Notes: generated from the sequence alone by a model not told the origin. A DNA stretch of 64,000 nt from Cellulomonas timonensis (GCF_900046455.1 NZ_FCOT01000011.1:248001-312000); one strand, 5' to 3'. Positions 26,676 to 36,429 are shown, numbered from the stretch's first letter. Numbers and translations are program-made.

Positions 26676-27251
26676 ATGCCTCCCACGGAGGCCGCCCCCG
26701 ACGCCCGCACCCGCCGCCACGACCCCGGGCGCCGGGACCGGATCATCGAGGCGTGCATCGAGGTGATCGCCGAGGACGGCGTCGACGGCACCTCCCACCG
26801 CCGCGTCGCCGCCCAGGCCGGCGTGCCGCTGGGCTCGATGACGTACCACTTCACCGGTCGGGACGAGCTGCTGCGCGAGGCGTTCACCCGATTCGCCACC
26901 GCCATGTCCGAGCGGTTCGCCGCGCGGCTCGGCCAGGTCGAGCCGGGGGACCGTGAGGGCGGCGCCCAGGCGGTCGTCGACATCATCTTGCGCGACGTGT
27001 TCCCCGACCGGCGCGAGCTCGTGCTCACCCACGAGCTGTACACCCTCGCGGCCCGTGACCCCGCCTACCGGGATCTGACGAACGCGTGGATGCGCCGTAG
27101 CCGCGCCGCCCTCGAGCGGTGCTTCGACCCGGCGACCGCGCGCATCGTCGACGCGCTCATCGAGGGGATGACCATCCACCGCGCCCTCGACACGCAGCCG
27201 CATGACGACGCCGACGTGGAGCTCGCGGTCCGGCGCATCACCGCGGCATGA
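26676..27251 (+). CDS. TetR family transcriptional regulator
   Basis: 191 residues: N-terminal helix-turn-helix (about 18-65; DRIIEACIEVIAEDGVDGTSHRRVAAQAGVPLGSMTYHFTGRDELLREAF) and an alpha-helical ligand domain with no recognisable ligand signature. It starts two bases after the acetyltransferase stop and is likely cotranscribed with it. The 20-base palindrome over the acetyltransferase start is the natural operator, giving an autoregulated pair. The inducer is unknown. Confidence 0.92.
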   Translation: MPPTEAAPDARTRRHDPGRRDRIIEACIEVIAEDGVDGTSHRRVAAQAGVPLGSMTYHFTGRDELLREAFTRFATAMSERFAARLGQVEPGDREGGAQAVVDIILRDVFPDRRELVLTHELYTLAARDPAYRDLTNAWMRRSRAALERCFDPATARIVDALIEGMTIHRALDTQPHDDADVELAVRRITAA

Positions 27252-27294
27252 CGCGCACCCCTGCGGCGTTGCGTGCGGCCGCATCCGACGCCTA

Positions 27295-27326
27295 CCCTCC
27301 GGATTCGCGCGCGCGAACCCGGAGGG
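27295..27326. promoter_or_regulatory. 32-base palindrome containing the LacI gene's ribosome site
   Basis: The sequence is self-complementary over 32 bases except one mismatched pair (27303/27318), with a CpG-rich TTCGCGCGCGCGAA core (27304-27317). The 3' arm includes the GGAGGGG that serves the ATG at 27336. It may be an autoregulatory LacI-type operator, an RNA hairpin that hides the ribosome site, or the terminator of the TetR unit. Confidence 0.65.
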
Positions 27327-27335
27327 GCTGAGTCC

Positions 27336-28367
27336 ATGGCGACGATCGGTGAGGTGGCGCAGGCCGCCGGGGTCTCCCGCAGCACGGCGTCCAACGTGCT
27401 CTCCGGCAAGAAGGCGACCTCCCTGGAGATCCAGCGGCGCGTGCGCCGCGCCGTCGAGGAGCTCGGGTACACGCCCAACGCCGGGGCCCGCGCCCTCGCC
27501 ACCTCGCAGACTCGCGTGATCGGGCTGCTCGCCCACTTCTTCGACGACGAGTTCGCCCCCGCGATGCTCCAGTACATCCTCGGGGTCTCGAACACCGCCC
27601 GGGAGCTCGGGTACGACATTCTGCTGGTCTCGGAGGCGGACGGCGCCCACGCGCTCAAGCGGATCACCGATTCGCTCATGGTGGACGGCGTCGTGCTGCT
27701 CAACGTCGCGGACCAAGACGACAGGCTCGACGTGCTGCGCGCGGCCAAGCGCCCCGGAGTGCTCGTCGGGCTGCCCGGGGACCCCACCGGCGTCGACGTC
27801 TTCGATCTCGACTTCGCCGAGGCCGGCCGCCTCATGGTCGAGCACCTGGCCCGGCTCGGGCACCGCGAGCTGCTGCTCGTGTCGCAGCCCGACCACGTCG
27901 TCGAGCGCGGCGGCGCCTATGTGTGGCGGCTGCGCGACGCCGCCCTGGCAGAGGCCCGGACACGTGGCCTCGCCCTGCACGCGGTGTCCGGCGCGTCGAG
28001 CCAGCCACAGGTCGGCGAGGACATGCGCGCGGCCCTCGACGCCCACCCTGGCGTCACCGGGCTGCTGGTGAACAACGAGGCCGCAGCCGCCGCCCTGCCA
28101 TTCGTGCTGCGCGAGCGCGGCCTTGAGGCGCCCCGTGACATGTCGGTGATCGGCCGCTACTCCAACGAGTTCGCGCGCACCTTCTCGCTGCCCTTCAGCT
28201 CGATCGAGAGCGCGCCCGACCGGCTCGGCCAGCTCGCGGTGCGGCAGCTCGTGCGGCGCATCGAGTCACCGGACGCGCGGGAGGCCGCGCACGGGGTGTG
28301 GTTCATCTCCCCGGAGCTCGTGGACCGGGGCAGCACGGGTGCGCCGCGAAGCGTCCCCTCTGACTGA
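27336..28367 (+). CDS. LacI family transcriptional regulator
   Basis: 343 residues: N-terminal LacI headpiece (MATIGEVAQAAGVSRSTASNVLSGKKATS, hinge helix about residues 48-58) and a periplasmic-binding-protein-like ligand domain (about 60-335). Such proteins control sugar or nucleoside use. The GGAGGGG ribosome site sits in the arm of a 32-base palindrome. No sugar operon is adjacent; the convergent neighbour is the arginase-like gene, 11 bases away. The GH3 gene at 44797 has a LacI-like palindrome, but a link is speculative. Confidence 0.93.
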   Translation: MATIGEVAQAAGVSRSTASNVLSGKKATSLEIQRRVRRAVEELGYTPNAGARALATSQTRVIGLLAHFFDDEFAPAMLQYILGVSNTARELGYDILLVSEADGAHALKRITDSLMVDGVVLLNVADQDDRLDVLRAAKRPGVLVGLPGDPTGVDVFDLDFAEAGRLMVEHLARLGHRELLLVSQPDHVVERGGAYVWRLRDAALAEARTRGLALHAVSGASSQPQVGEDMRAALDAHPGVTGLLVNNEAAAAALPFVLRERGLEAPRDMSVIGRYSNEFARTFSLPFSSIESAPDRLGQLAVRQLVRRIESPDAREAAHGVWFISPELVDRGSTGAPRSVPSD

Positions 28368-28378
28368 CTGGCTGGACG

Positions 28379-29305
28379 TCAGCGCCGCTGGGGCGCCAAC
28401 GCCTGCGCGATCCCGTCGACCAGGCGCGTCGCTGACGCGTCGTCCAGATCGTGGTCGGGGTTGTACTCCACGAGCGTGAGCCCGCTGAACCCCGGCTCGG
28501 CCACCAGCGGGGCGAGCAAGGCGACGAGGGTGTCGAGGGTCAGCCCACTGCCGTACTGGGGGATGTCGGGACCGGGCAGCAGCAGCGCATCGAGCACGTC
28601 CACATCGACGTGGACGACGAACCGCCGCGCTCCATCGGGGCCGGCGGCCACTGCGGCGACCGCCCGGGCGGCGGCCCCCGCCGGGTCCGCGGTCGCCTCG
28701 TCGGCGGGCACGCGCACGCTCGGCGCCAGCCCGTGCACGTCCTCGTCGTCGTCGGCGTACCCCAGGAAGCACACGGCACCCGGCGCCAGCAGCGGTTGCC
28801 GCGGCCCTCGGCCGGCTAGCTCGGCGACCGCGCCGGGCAGGTCGAGCAGGTGCGCGACGCCCATGGAGTCGAGGATCGGCTCATCCGGGTTGTCGGCGGG
28901 CAGGTGCAGGTCCTGGCCGCCGTCGATGTAGACGAGGCCGATGTCCCCGTGGACGCGCACCGCCGCGGCGACCAGCGCCAGGGCGACCGTGCACTCGCCG
29001 CCCAGCACGAGTGGCGTCTCGCCGCTGGCGATCACCTCCGCGATCGCGGGCTCGGCATCGTCCAGCACCTCCAGCACCCCGTCGACGTCATGCGGGCGGC
29101 CGGTGACGAGGGGGAGGGCGCGCCACCGCGCGATGGGCCGGTCGCCGTGGTCGGTGACGTGGAGGCCCGCTTGCTCGAGCGCCGCGATCAGCCCTGCGGC
29201 TCGGAGCGCCGCCGGTCCTTGCTCGAGTCCTGGCCAGTGCGCTGCACGGCTGGACGGCACGCCGAGGACTCCCCAGCGTCGGGCGGTGGCGGCCGGTGGT
29301 GTCAT
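28379..29305 (-). CDS. Arginase/agmatinase superfamily protein with altered metal site
   Basis: 308 residues of ureohydrolase fold. The usual Mn-binding motifs are changed: GGDHS is GGECT (His to Cys), DAHxD is DGGQD (His to Gly), while HVDVDVLD keeps two Asp ligands. GLEQGPAALRAAGL matches the N-terminal substrate loop of the family. Two of six metal ligands are therefore non-canonical, so classical arginase activity is doubtful. ATG at 29305 is chosen because similarity starts at RRWGVLGVPSS. It is divergent from paralogue B, and the Crp-type box at 29339-29354 lies in the shared gap. Confidence 0.85.
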   Translation of the reverse strand: MTPPAATARRWGVLGVPSSRAAHWPGLEQGPAALRAAGLIAALEQAGLHVTDHGDRPIARWRALPLVTGRPHDVDGVLEVLDDAEPAIAEVIASGETPLVLGGECTVALALVAAAVRVHGDIGLVYIDGGQDLHLPADNPDEPILDSMGVAHLLDLPGAVAELAGRGPRQPLLAPGAVCFLGYADDDEDVHGLAPSVRVPADEATADPAGAAARAVAAVAAGPDGARRFVVHVDVDVLDALLLPGPDIPQYGSGLTLDTLVALLAPLVAEPGFSGLTLVEYNPDHDLDDASATRLVDGIAQALAPQRR

Positions 29306-29338
29306 CACACGAACGTAGGGGGTGAAGGCCGCGGCGAG

Positions 29339-29354
29339 TGTGACGCAGGTCACT
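29339..29354. promoter_or_regulatory. Crp/GlxR-type box upstream of paralogue B
   Basis: TGTGA-N6-TCACT matches Crp half-sites with one mismatch. It lies about 97 bases before the ATG at 29451. The block GGGATGCG...CGCG.GCCA.C.GCGG.CCGCC follows 43 bases later (about 29397-29433), against 45 bases in paralogue A, so the whole promoter layout is duplicated. Confidence 0.65.
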
Positions 29355-29450
29355 CTTCACTCCGGCGATGCGCCTGCGGCGACCAGCGGAATCCGCTGGG
29401 ATGCGTGTACGCGAGCCAACGGCGGCCCGCCTGACGCACCGGACGGGACG

Positions 29451-30926
29451 ATGTCGAAGATTGACCGGAATGAACTGCTCGACGGCTGGGCCACCAGTGC
29501 CGCCCGGATGGACGAGTTCGTCATCGTGTCCGACATCCGCGAAGCCGCTGCCGCAGGCGCCGGAGCCCACGACATGGACGCCGAGCGGGCGAGGGCGGCG
29601 ATCTTGGCCAGGCGCCCCGCGCTCGCAGCAGGCCTGCTCGCGGATGTCGAGCGGTCCGTGCTCACCGCCACGAGCCACTCGTGGCGGGATGTCATCGCGA
29701 TGGCCGCGTGGGCGGCCCTCGGCGACGCCGACGCGCTCTCCGCGCTGCACCGCGCCGGTCAGAACATCGACGGCCCCGCCATGGTCGTCCACCGGTACCT
29801 GCTCGCCTCAGCCGCGGATCAGGCGGGCCGGACCAAGCTCGCCGACAGCGTGTGGCAGGACCTGGCCGAGGTGACCGAGGCGACCATGCTGGTGACCCGA
29901 CGGAAGATCGTCGCCGATGTGATCCGCAGGTCCACCTCGGACTCGGGCGCGGCGGGCGCGGTGATCGGACGGTCGGCGCGCGTGCTCATCGAGCTCCCTC
30001 CCCTCCCCGAGGACGACCTACGGCATGTGCGTGATGTCGTCACCCAGCTCGAGGCGCGGGACGATCACGCCGGGGCGCTGCTCATACTCGAGGCGATCGC
30101 CGCGCTGCGACCCGTCGCGAAGGAGGCCCGCCCCCTCCTCAAGGAACGGGCTCGTGGGGGCGGGTGGTGGCGTGAGCGCATCCTCGGGCTCGCCGCGGTG
30201 GTGGGCGCGACAGCACTGGCCATCGTCTGCACGCTGACGGGCCTGTCCCACTGGGTCTCGCTCGCAGGCGCCCTGGCGGCGTTCGCGGTCTGGCGCGAGT
30301 GCCGGCTTCCGCAGGGCCAGGGGCTGTCGCCGGTCGATGCTCGCGTGCTGGCCGAGGTGCGCGCGCTGATGCCCGACGTCGCGGGGAGCCTGCCCGATCT
30401 GGCCCGCAGGATCGGGGGCGTCATCACGGGTGGGACGCTTGCCTTCCTCGCGGGTGTCGCGTTGGCGACCCTCGTCACCGAGGTGCTCATCGTGGACGTC
30501 TACCGGGCGAACGTGGAGACGTCGGACGCGATCGCATGGCTGCTGATCTTGATGCTCACGGTGATGGGCGGCGCCGCGGGCCCGCACCTGCTGCGCGTGG
30601 CGCAGAGGCCCGCCGCGCGCAAGTACGTGGACCAGGTGCGGTCCACTCAATTCCAGCCCATCCGCGGCTGTGCGTGCCTCACCACCGTGGGCATCCGCGG
30701 CGCCGACGCCAAGCGGTACGCCTCGCGTCATCTGCGCGAGGCCGACCCGGAGGTCGCCGCGATGGTCCCCACGATCACGCGGGCCACCGTCAAGGCCCAC
30801 CAGTGCCCCGACTCGCAGACGCCGTGGCTGGCGGTGCGGCTCCCCGGCCGGGAGGCGATGATCTTCCGGGGGACGCTCGTGCGCGTGGCGGACACGCAGG
30901 GCGACGCGGTGGGCGGCTACCTCTGA
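29451..30926 (+). CDS. Paralogue B of an unrecognised 491-residue membrane protein family
   Basis: Exactly as long as the protein at 17996-19471 and collinear with it. It has a helical N-terminal half (WATSAARMDEFVIVSDIREAA, RRPALAAGLLADVERSVL, WRDVIAMAAWAALGD), two hydrophobic pairs (about 245-285 and 325-385) and a C-terminal domain with GCACLTT, AHQCPDSQTPWLAVRLPGREA and a final GDAVGGYL. Sequence identity is moderate, so the duplication is not recent, yet motifs and promoter layout are kept. Function is unknown; a membrane sensor or scaffold is possible. The next gene encodes a membrane protein with HExxH. Confidence 0.8.
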   Translation: MSKIDRNELLDGWATSAARMDEFVIVSDIREAAAAGAGAHDMDAERARAAILARRPALAAGLLADVERSVLTATSHSWRDVIAMAAWAALGDADALSALHRAGQNIDGPAMVVHRYLLASAADQAGRTKLADSVWQDLAEVTEATMLVTRRKIVADVIRRSTSDSGAAGAVIGRSARVLIELPPLPEDDLRHVRDVVTQLEARDDHAGALLILEAIAALRPVAKEARPLLKERARGGGWWRERILGLAAVVGATALAIVCTLTGLSHWVSLAGALAAFAVWRECRLPQGQGLSPVDARVLAEVRALMPDVAGSLPDLARRIGGVITGGTLAFLAGVALATLVTEVLIVDVYRANVETSDAIAWLLILMLTVMGGAAGPHLLRVAQRPAARKYVDQVRSTQFQPIRGCACLTTVGIRGADAKRYASRHLREADPEVAAMVPTITRATVKAHQCPDSQTPWLAVRLPGREAMIFRGTLVRVADTQGDAVGGYL

Positions 30927-30998
30927 GGGCGCTCGGCGCTTGGGTCGGGTTTCGCGCCGCGGCTCCAGTGCTGGCACGGTTCGTCCGATGGTGACCAC

Positions 30999-32243
30999 GT
31001 GACCTCTCCTCCTGACGACCTGCCGCGCTCGCCCACGGGCCGGGTGCCCCAGTGGGTCGTCGATGAGGCGAGGGGGGTCCGGGTCGATCCGGCGGGATGG
31101 CGCGCCCCGGAGCCGACTCGGAGGCGGAGGCCGGACCGGCGTGGGCGGGGGCGCGGCGTCGCGGTGGTCGTCAGCCTCGTGGCCCTGGTGCTCGCCGTCG
31201 CGTGGTGGCTGCAGAGCGGCGCGCCGGGGCTGCAGTACGGCGTGGGCAGGCTGCTCGACCCCGATCCCTCGCAGGGCGCCCCGGTGGAGCCGTCGGCCGA
31301 GGCCATCGCGTTCGCGCAGGAGGCGCACCTGACGGAGGAGGGGAGCCAGCTCTTCTACAACGCCCGCCCGGAGCTCCTCGGCGCGGCGGAGTTCGTGGGC
31401 CGTTGCGTCGACGACGTGGGGGTGCCACGGGTGCGGGCGGACGGGGCCGTGGGCTGCTACTCCAGCGGCGCCAACAGCATCGTCGTCTACGTGCCGGCGG
31501 ATCCGCGCCTGCGCGGGTTCGCGGTGGAGACCGTGGCCCATGAGGCGTTGCACGCGGCCTGGGATCGGTTGGCGCAGGACGAGCGCGACCAGCTCACGCC
31601 CCTCCTCGAGGCCGAGCTGGCGGCCGTCGCCGCGGACGACATGATCCACCTGCAGCTCGCCGGCTCTGTGGGCGACCATCCCGAGAACCGCCCGACGGAG
31701 TTGTTCGCCTACCTGGGGACGCAGGTCTGGCATGACGGCGGCCTCCATCCCCGCGTCGAGGAGGTGTACGCGCGGTTCATCGCGGACCGACCAGCCCTCG
31801 TGGCAGTGCATGAGGGGTGGGGCGCGTTGCTCGACGGCCTCGGGGCGGAGGTCGACGCCGCGTCGCAGGCGCTCACCGCCCAGGAGGCGGCCAACGGCCA
31901 GGAGCGTGCACAGCTCACCGCCGACGCCGAGTCGGTGGAGTTCTACCGCCGCAGCCACCAGGAGAAGGTCGCCGAGCTCGCCGCGATGCGGGCGGAGCAG
32001 CGTGAGGGGCTGCGGTTGTCGTGGGAGTGGTGGGACGGCACGCCACTGCCGATGGCGGCCGCCGACAAGACGCTCGCCAAGGCCGCCGCGTTGCTGGCGC
32101 GGGACGACGTGGAGCTGCCGGCGCGGGACGCCGTGATCCGCGCCGCCGAGGAGGCCGCCGCTGCGGAGCGCCTCCGCGTCCAGGCGCTCGTCGACGACGT
32201 GAACGCGTTGCAGGCGCAGCTCGACCCGGCCTCGGTGGGGTAA
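30999..32243 (+). CDS. Membrane-anchored protein with HExxH (putative zinc protease-like)
   Basis: 414 residues. A basic, Pro-rich N terminus (about 1-50) precedes one transmembrane segment (VAVVVSLVALVLAVAWWL). The outer domain contains VETVAHEALHAAWDRL, a zincin-type HExxH near residue 183, and PTELFAYLGTQ about 50 residues later, whose Glu could be the third ligand as in gluzincins. The C-terminal 150 residues are a coiled-coil-like Ala/Glu/Arg-rich region. GTG at 30999 has no clear ribosome site; other starts are possible. Protease activity is inferred from the motif only. It lies 72 bases after paralogue B on the same strand. Confidence 0.72.
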   Translation: MTSPPDDLPRSPTGRVPQWVVDEARGVRVDPAGWRAPEPTRRRRPDRRGRGRGVAVVVSLVALVLAVAWWLQSGAPGLQYGVGRLLDPDPSQGAPVEPSAEAIAFAQEAHLTEEGSQLFYNARPELLGAAEFVGRCVDDVGVPRVRADGAVGCYSSGANSIVVYVPADPRLRGFAVETVAHEALHAAWDRLAQDERDQLTPLLEAELAAVAADDMIHLQLAGSVGDHPENRPTELFAYLGTQVWHDGGLHPRVEEVYARFIADRPALVAVHEGWGALLDGLGAEVDAASQALTAQEAANGQERAQLTADAESVEFYRRSHQEKVAELAAMRAEQREGLRLSWEWWDGTPLPMAAADKTLAKAAALLARDDVELPARDAVIRAAEEAAAAERLRVQALVDDVNALQAQLDPASVG

Positions 32244-32248
32244 CCCGG

Positions 32249-33265
32249 TCAGGGGCGGAGCAGCACCTTGATGGCGCGGCGCTCGTCCATCGCCCGGTAC
32301 GCCTCGGGGGCCTGGTCGAGCGGGAGCTCCAGGTCGAAGACCTGGCCAGGGTCGATGGCGCCGTCCCAGATGAGGTCGATCAGCCCGGGCAGGAACCGGC
32401 GCACCGGGGCGGGGCCGCCGTGCAGGTGGACGAGGGAGAAGAACAGCGGGCGGCCGCTCAGCTCGACGTCGTGGGAGACGCCGACGTAGCCGACATGGCC
32501 GCCGGGGCGCGTGGAGCGGATGGCCTGCAGCATCGCCTGCTGGGTGCCGACGGCCTCGACCACGCTGTGCGCCCCGAGCCCGTCCGTGAGGTCCAGGATC
32601 TCGGCCACGCCCTCGTCGCCGCGAGCTGTGACGATGTCCGTCGCCCCGAACGCCCGCGCGAGCCGTTGGCGGGACTCGTGGCGGCTCATCGCGACGACCC
32701 GATCGGCGCCGAGCTGCGTGGCGGCGAGCACGGCGAGCAGCCCCACGGCGCCATCGCCCACGACGACGACGGTCTTGCCCGGACCGGACTCGGCGGCCAC
32801 GGCGCCGAACCAGCCGGTGCCGAGCACGTCGGACGCGGTCAGCAAGCTGGGCAGCAGGTGCTCGGGCGGCGCCTCGGGGGTGGGGACGAGGGTGCCGTCG
32901 GCGAGGGGGACGCGCAGGAGCTCGGCTTGGGCGCCGTGCACAGGCTGCCGGTGCACGCAGCCGGACTGGTAGCCGGCCAGGCAGATCTCACAGGTGTCGT
33001 CCGAGGCGATGAACGACCCGATCACCGTCTGGCCGGGCGCGACCGTCGTGACCGCGGCGCCGACCTCCTCGACGACGCCCACGTACTCGTGGCCCATGTG
33101 CCGGGGCTCGCCCACCGGCTCGATGCCGCGGAAGGGCCATAGGTCGGAGCCGCAGACACACGCCACGGTGATGCGGAGGATCGCGTCCGTGGGCTCCTGG
33201 ATCGTGGGATCGGGCGCCTCCTCGACGCGGACGTCGCCGGGGGCGTGCAGGATGGTTGCGCGCAT
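32249..33265 (-). CDS. Zinc-dependent alcohol dehydrogenase family protein
   Basis: Medium-chain dehydrogenase/reductase, 338 residues. Catalytic zinc ligands are visible: Cys in CVCGSDLWPFRG, His-Glu in GHEYVG, and a structural-zinc-like region reduced to DDTCEICLAGYQSGCVH. The nucleotide fold has VVVVGDGAVGLLAVLAATQLGA (about 165-190). The substrate is unknown. AGAGGAG precedes the ATG. It is last in a two-gene unit, 10 bases after... the start of the aldo/keto reductase stop on the same strand, i.e. AKR is transcribed towards it in tandem order on the minus strand. Confidence 0.92.
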   Translation of the reverse strand: MRATILHAPGDVRVEEAPDPTIQEPTDAILRITVACVCGSDLWPFRGIEPVGEPRHMGHEYVGVVEEVGAAVTTVAPGQTVIGSFIASDDTCEICLAGYQSGCVHRQPVHGAQAELLRVPLADGTLVPTPEAPPEHLLPSLLTASDVLGTGWFGAVAAESGPGKTVVVVGDGAVGLLAVLAATQLGADRVVAMSRHESRQRLARAFGATDIVTARGDEGVAEILDLTDGLGAHSVVEAVGTQQAMLQAIRSTRPGGHVGYVGVSHDVELSGRPLFFSLVHLHGGPAPVRRFLPGLIDLIWDGAIDPGQVFDLELPLDQAPEAYRAMDERRAIKVLLRP

Positions 33266-33275
33266 CGTGGCTCCT

Positions 33276-34268
<993 letters not shown>

Positions 34269-34347
34269 TCATCTCCTCGGGGCGGGGCCGTTGATGGCTC
34301 GCGCCCCACACCTGAACCTAGGCCGGGCGCCCGTCAGTCGCGAGGCG

Positions 34348-34554
34348 TCAGTCGTCCACCCACTCGAGGAGGTCGCCGGGCTGGCACTCGAGCACCCGGC
34401 ACATGGCGTCCAGGGTGCTGAAGCGCACGGCCTTGGCGCGGCCGTTCTTCAGCACCGCGACGTTGGCGGGGGTGAGGCCGACGCGCTCGGCGAACTCCCC
34501 GACGCTCATCTTCCGCTTGGCGAGCTCCACGTCGATGCGCACGACGATGGGCAT
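34348..34554 (-). CDS. Small XRE-type helix-turn-helix regulator (YozG-like)
   Basis: 68 residues, almost only an HTH: MPIVVRIDVELAKRKMSVGEFAERVGLTPANVAVLKNGRAKAVRFSTLDAMCRVLECQPGDLLEW. This matches the compact YozG/Cro-like regulators that accompany DUF2975 proteins. Its ATG shares one base with the stop of the DUF2975 gene (34554), so the pair is translationally coupled. A near-perfect 21-base palindrome upstream of the pair is the probable operator. Confidence 0.92.
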   Translation of the reverse strand: MPIVVRIDVELAKRKMSVGEFAERVGLTPANVAVLKNGRAKAVRFSTLDAMCRVLECQPGDLLEWVDD

Positions 34555-35051
34555 CAGATCACCGCGTCCATGTCGGACCGCAGGCTGGCGGCCTGCCGCA
34601 GCAGGGTGCGCAGCACCACCATGAGCAGCACGAGCACCCCGCCGATCAGCACCATCCCGGCCAGCGCCATGGGGAGCCCCGGGTCGCGCAGCTCGGGGGT
34701 GGCGTAGATGGTGACGGAGGTCGCGACGGCCGCGCCGAGGAGCAGCAGCCAGGCGCCGGTGATGGCCCAGACGATCGCGTCGACCCAGGCGAAGGCGTCG
34801 GTGCTGAAGATGCGGTCGGCGGTGACCATCGTCAGCAGCCGCCACGTGGAGACGATCACGATCTCGACGCACAGCAGCGCCAGGATCGCGATCACCGTCA
34901 GCGGCCAGCGCAGGTGGGCGAGGTCCGGCTCCTCCTGGGCGAGGTGGGCGAACTGCCCGGGCCAGGACAGCGTCTGCCCGACGACCGAGGCGGCGAACAG
35001 GAGCACGAGCAGGACCCGGAGCAGTCCCACGGCCTTCCGCGTCAGGTTCAT
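34554..35051 (-). CDS. DUF2975 membrane protein
   Basis: 165 residues with four hydrophobic segments: KAVGLLRVLLVLLFAASVVG, LTVIAILALLCVEIVIV, AIVWAITGAWLLLLGAAVA and MALAGMVLIGGVLVLLMVVL. IFSTDAFAWVDAI lies between segments 2 and 3, typical of DUF2975. Family members almost always sit beside a small HTH protein, as here; the membrane protein may modulate that regulator. Its function is unknown. Confidence 0.9.
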   Translation of the reverse strand: MNLTRKAVGLLRVLLVLLFAASVVGQTLSWPGQFAHLAQEEPDLAHLRWPLTVIAILALLCVEIVIVSTWRLLTMVTADRIFSTDAFAWVDAIVWAITGAWLLLLGAAVATSVTIYATPELRDPGLPMALAGMVLIGGVLVLLMVVLRTLLRQAASLRSDMDAVI

Positions 35052-35070
35052 AGACTGAGTGTCAGCAGAT

Positions 35071-35091
35071 ATCTATCGACTGTCAATAGAT
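35071..35091. promoter_or_regulatory. Palindromic operator upstream of the DUF2975/HTH pair
   Basis: Ten-base arms (35071-35080 and 35082-35091) around a central T differ at only one pair. The site is AT-rich in a GC-rich genome and lies 20 bases before the DUF2975 start. It is the expected autoregulatory operator of the coupled HTH protein. Confidence 0.75.
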
Positions 35092-36394
35092 CACGTGCTG
35101 TTCAAGGCAGCCAGCTTCTGTCGCAGCACCTCACGCTCCCGATCACTCGCGCACAGCCGGATGGCGAGCTCGATCTCGCGCCGCGCCTCGGCCGCCCGCC
35201 CCAAACGCCGCAGCAACTCGCCGCGCACACTCGGCAGCAGGTGGGAGCCGTCGAGCCGCCCGCCCGCGACCAGGTCGTCCACCACCAGCAGCGCCGCCGC
35301 CGGCCCACGCGCCATCGACAGGGCCACCGCGCGATTCAGCTCGACGACAGGGGAGGGGGCCAGCCGCCCCAACGCCTCGTACAGCACGACGATCCGCTGC
35401 CAATCCGTCTCGGCCACCGACGGCGCCACCGCATGGCACTCGGCGATCGCCGCCTGCAGCCCATACGCGCCCAGGCCCAGACCGCGGAGGGTGGTGGAAG
35501 GGGTAGATGGGGAGAAGAGAACGAAGCAGGGGGGCCGGCGGCGGGGGATTGCGCCGTGCCCAGCGCCGCCCGGCCCCGGCGGATCGCCGCCCGATCCCAC
35601 CGCCGGCGGTCCTGGTCCTCGAGCAGCACAGGCGTGCCGTCCTCCCGCATCCGGGCGGGGAACCGCGCGGCCGTCAGCTCGAGCAACGCCAGCAAGCCAT
35701 GCGCCGCCGCGTCCCGCGGCGCCAGCCGGGCCAGGATGCGGGACATCCGGATCGCCTCCCGGGCCAGGTCGGGCCGGATCCACTCCGCTCCCGAGCTCGC
35801 CGTGGAGCCCTCGGTGAAGATCAGGTAGATCACGTTGAGCACCGCGCCCAACCGCTCCCGGCGCTCCTCGGGCGACGGCGCCGCGAACGGCACCCGCGCC
35901 GCCGCCAACGTCTTCTTGGCCCGCGTGATCCGGGCCTGCATCGTGGCCGCAGGCGCCAAGAACGCCCGGGCGATCTCGGTGCTCGTGAGCCCGCCGACCA
36001 CGCGCAGCGTGAGCGCCACCTGGGACTCGCGGGACAGCACCGGGTGGCAGGCGATGAACATCAGCGCGAGCACGTCGTCGTCGATCTGGTCGGGGTCCCA
36101 CAGCAAGTCGGCGTTCGGGCCGCCTTGGGGCGACAGGGGGCCGCCGCCCTCGCCCAGATCGTGGGCGAGGGCGGCGTGCCTGTCGTCGAGCGCCGAGCGC
36201 CGCCGGAACGCGTCGATGGCGCGCCGGCGCCCCACGGTCAGCAGCCAGCCGGCCGGGTTCCGCGGCACGCCGTCACGCGGCCACGACACGAGAGCCTCCG
36301 CCAGCGACTCCTGGGCGACGTCCTCCGCAAGCGAGAAGTCGCCGGTGAACCGGGCCAACGTGGCGACGATGCGGGCGGACTCGATCCGCCACAC
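35091..36394 (-). pseudogene. ECF42-type RNA polymerase sigma factor, interrupted by a frameshift
   Basis: Two overlapping frames together make one sigma factor with the long C-terminal extension of the ECF42/DUF6596 group. The upstream frame gives regions 2 and 4 (VWRIESARIVATLARFTGDFSLAEDVAQESLAEALVSW; SRESQVALTLRVVGGLTSTEIARAFLA) up to RRGRAALGTAQSP. The downstream frame resumes with GLGAYGLQAAIAECHAVAP and ends REREVLRQKLAALNST. The switch falls at six G (35529-35534, plus strand) inside an extra purine-rich stretch (about 35485-35550) not expected in the family. GTG at 36394 starts the sigma-like sequence. Either a real frameshift or a one-base homopolymer sequencing error; if an error, the protein has a 20-residue linker. 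The YCII partner gene is just upstream. Confidence 0.8.
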
Positions 36395-36429
36395 CGCCTC
36401 GACGGCGTCCCGGCCACCGCCCGGACGGC

